Translations under genes and position numbers: made by a program
The notes under the pieces: model-generated
The model's database searches: none
Seen by the model: only the letters and a program-made list of their open reading frames with translations
Told to the model about the DNA's origin: nothing
From: Clostridium frigidicarnis
GTDB lineage: Bacteria; Bacillota; Clostridia; Clostridiales; Clostridiaceae
Length of the DNA: 64,000 bases
NCBI RefSeq assembly: GCF_900111985.1
Contig: NZ_FOKI01000016.1
Span: forward strand, 1-64,000
Direction: 5' to 3'
Part shown: positions 62,533 to 64,000 of the stretch, piece after piece
Position numbering within the stretch: the first letter of the stretch is position 1
Layout: the number at the start of each line of letters is the position of its first letter

Positions 62533-62904
62533 AAAATGGGATTAATATTTTAATTTTTTATCTGATATTTACTTCCATCCAAATAAATATTCCTTCTATT
62601 AATAATTTATAAAAACACAATTTATTTTTAATATACAAAAATGTAACAAATAGTGCAAAAATAAAGACTTGAAATGCATACATAAATGATAAAATTGATA
62701 TTATAAGTTAAAATGTGGTAATATAATTGTGATAAGTATTGATTTTTTAGTAGTGAATAGTATAAGTGAAAAATATAATAAGTTGGTAATATAAGTTTAT
62801 TAAGAAATTTAGGAGTTTTATATTAAAAATCAAGGTATTGATAATTATATTTTTATTAAACTTAATTGGAAATCATTTAAAATATAAAGTATGGGGGGAT
62901 TTAT
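62533..62904. other. Intergenic region before the ABC exporter gene
   Basis: About 370 bp of AT-rich sequence. A TTGAAA at 62669 followed by TAAAAT at 62690 (15-nt spacer) is a weak promoter candidate. No ORF is seen. Confidence 0.35.
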
Positions 62905-64000
62905 TTGAATGAGAAAAAAGAACCTTTAAAAAATCAAAGAAGTCTTAAAACTAATATTAAATTTTTAATTCACAATGCATGGATATGGGATAAAAAGGTT
63001 TTTGTATATTTTGGAATATATACAGTTTTAGCTGCTATTGCACCATTTATAAGAATATTTTTACCAAAGTTTCTAATAGATGAACTTATGGGGCCTAAGA
63101 GAGTAAATAATTTAATTGTAATTATCGGAATATTCTTTATTTTATCTTCTGCTATTAATTATTCTATAGCCTATTTAAAGGGTGCATATTATCCAAGGAT
63201 GATACTTATAAGATTTAAATTTACATGTATGTTACAGAAAAAGTCACTAATAATGGATTTCAAAAATACAGAGAATCCTAAAATTTTAAATGACATAGAG
63301 AGTGCATGGACTTCTGTAAGCAATAATGATACAGGAATAGAAGGAATGTTTCATAAACTTTTTGGTGTTTTTGGAAGTATAATTGCATTTATGGGGTATG
63401 TAACTATTGTAGCAACATTAAGTCCACTGGTACTTGCTTATCTTATTATAAATGTATTAATAACATATTTTTTAAATCTAAAGGTTAAAAGATACGAGTA
63501 TGGAAGAAAAAATGATATAGCTGATATAAATAGAAAATCAAACTATATTTATAAAACAATGTATGATTTTTCCTATGGAAAAGATATAAGAATATACAGA
63601 TTAAACAAATGGCTAAGTAATAAGTTTAAAAACTTTAAGAAAAACCATGTGGGTATTTATAAAAAAATTCAATATAAATATTTTAAAGCTGCAGTGGTAG
63701 ATGTACTATTACTTCTTGTAAGAGAGGGAATTATATATGCATATTTAATTTATCAAGTACTATATAGAGGAATGAGTATAGGTAACTTTTCAATGTATTT
63801 TATAACAATAGGTGGTTTTGCAGCATGGATGCAAAATATTATGAATGATTTGGCTCATATTAATACTCAAAATTTATATTTAAATGATTTTAGAGACTTT
63901 TTAGAAATTAAAGATGAGGGTGAAATTCAAACACCAGTAAATATACCAGAAGAACCTCCTTATGAAATAGAATTTAAAAACGTATCTTTTAAATATCCCA
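62905..64000 (+). CDS. ABC exporter, fused membrane/ATPase subunit (partial)
   Basis: Frame open to the window end. The 365 visible codons give the six-helix ABC membrane domain (helices near 35-55, 75-95, 140-190 and 260-300), which ends in EIEFKNVSFKYP, the entry to the ATPase domain. Walker motifs lie outside the window. Start TTG follows GGGGGGAT six bases upstream. Homologous exporters act as homo- or heterodimers for peptides, drugs or lipids. Probably regulated by the ArsR-like protein. Confidence 0.88.
   Translation, partial: MNEKKEPLKNQRSLKTNIKFLIHNAWIWDKKVFVYFGIYTVLAAIAPFIRIFLPKFLIDELMGPKRVNNLIVIIGIFFILSSAINYSIAYLKGAYYPRMILIRFKFTCMLQKKSLIMDFKNTENPKILNDIESAWTSVSNNDTGIEGMFHKLFGVFGSIIAFMGYVTIVATLSPLVLAYLIINVLITYFLNLKVKRYEYGRKNDIADINRKSNYIYKTMYDFSYGKDIRIYRLNKWLSNKFKNFKKNHVGIYKKIQYKYFKAAVVDVLLLLVREGIIYAYLIYQVLYRGMSIGNFSMYFITIGGFAAWMQNIMNDLAHINTQNLYLNDFRDFLEIKDEGEIQTPVNIPEEPPYEIEFKNVSFKYP

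Overview
The window is AT-rich, with long A/T-only intergenic stretches, AGGAGG-type ribosome binding sites, T-box and lysine riboswitch leaders, sporulation-type promoter sequence and many rho-independent hairpins. This fits a spore-forming Clostridium (sensu stricto, cluster I) chromosome; the species cannot be named from the sequence alone. There is no rRNA, tRNA, CRISPR array, prophage or intact insertion sequence. It reads as ordinary chromosome carrying several families of short palindromic repeats.

Layout. 1-4.1 kb: the 3' end of an LtaS-type lipoteichoic acid synthase, a cation diffusion facilitator, a 53-residue exported peptide ORF and an M18 aminopeptidase. 4.7-13.2 kb: one 2841-residue cyclic beta-1,2-glucan synthase-like protein. 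13.5-20.2 kb: Xaa-Pro peptidase, desulfoferrodoxin, release factor 3, a P-loop NTPase, a Cof-type phosphatase and trpS with a Trp T-box. 20.8-25.9 kb: two tiny genes missed by length cut-offs (an lmo0937-like membrane protein and a zinc ribbon with a riboswitch-like leader), an ECF S component, a GAF-GGDEF protein, a small ATPase and tyrS. 26.1-31.8 kb: a FliK-like/FlhB-like pair, a phosphoesterase, a decayed isomerase gene, a nitroreductase and an MNT-HEPN toxin-antitoxin pair.

32.3-36.8 kb is the most coherent module. An HPr-PAS-PAS-AAA+-Fis sigma-54 activator is followed by a -24/-12 promoter and by dhaK, dhaL and dhaM, a PTS-dependent dihydroxyacetone kinase. The HPr-like domain of the activator keeps the phosphorylatable His, which suggests it reads PTS state directly. 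36.9-44.0 kb: YqeY, an S41 peptidase, a GNAT, a DUF5808 membrane protein, a DUF2225 plus soluble chemoreceptor pair and a small alarmone synthetase. 44.2-50.3 kb: a lysine riboswitch with an NhaC-type transporter, a PfoR-like EIIC, and a P-type ATPase behind a Fur-box-like palindrome. 50.6-58.7 kb: a PAS-GGDEF-HD-GYP protein, glutamine synthetase, DedA, CarD, a DHA2 MFS exporter and two tandem 57-residue proteins, one with a sigma-G-like promoter. 58.9-64 kb: a tandem T-box leader before an archaeal-type (probably non-discriminating) AspRS, an ArsR-type regulator with a long N-terminal domain, and the start of an ABC exporter cut by the window edge.

The least explained material is non-coding: a 71-nt foldable element with a mutually exclusive alternative pairing before the zinc-ribbon gene, a tandem T-box whose second unit seems to lack stem I, and three families of dispersed palindromic repeats, one copy of which probably forms the 5' UTR of the M24 peptidase gene.
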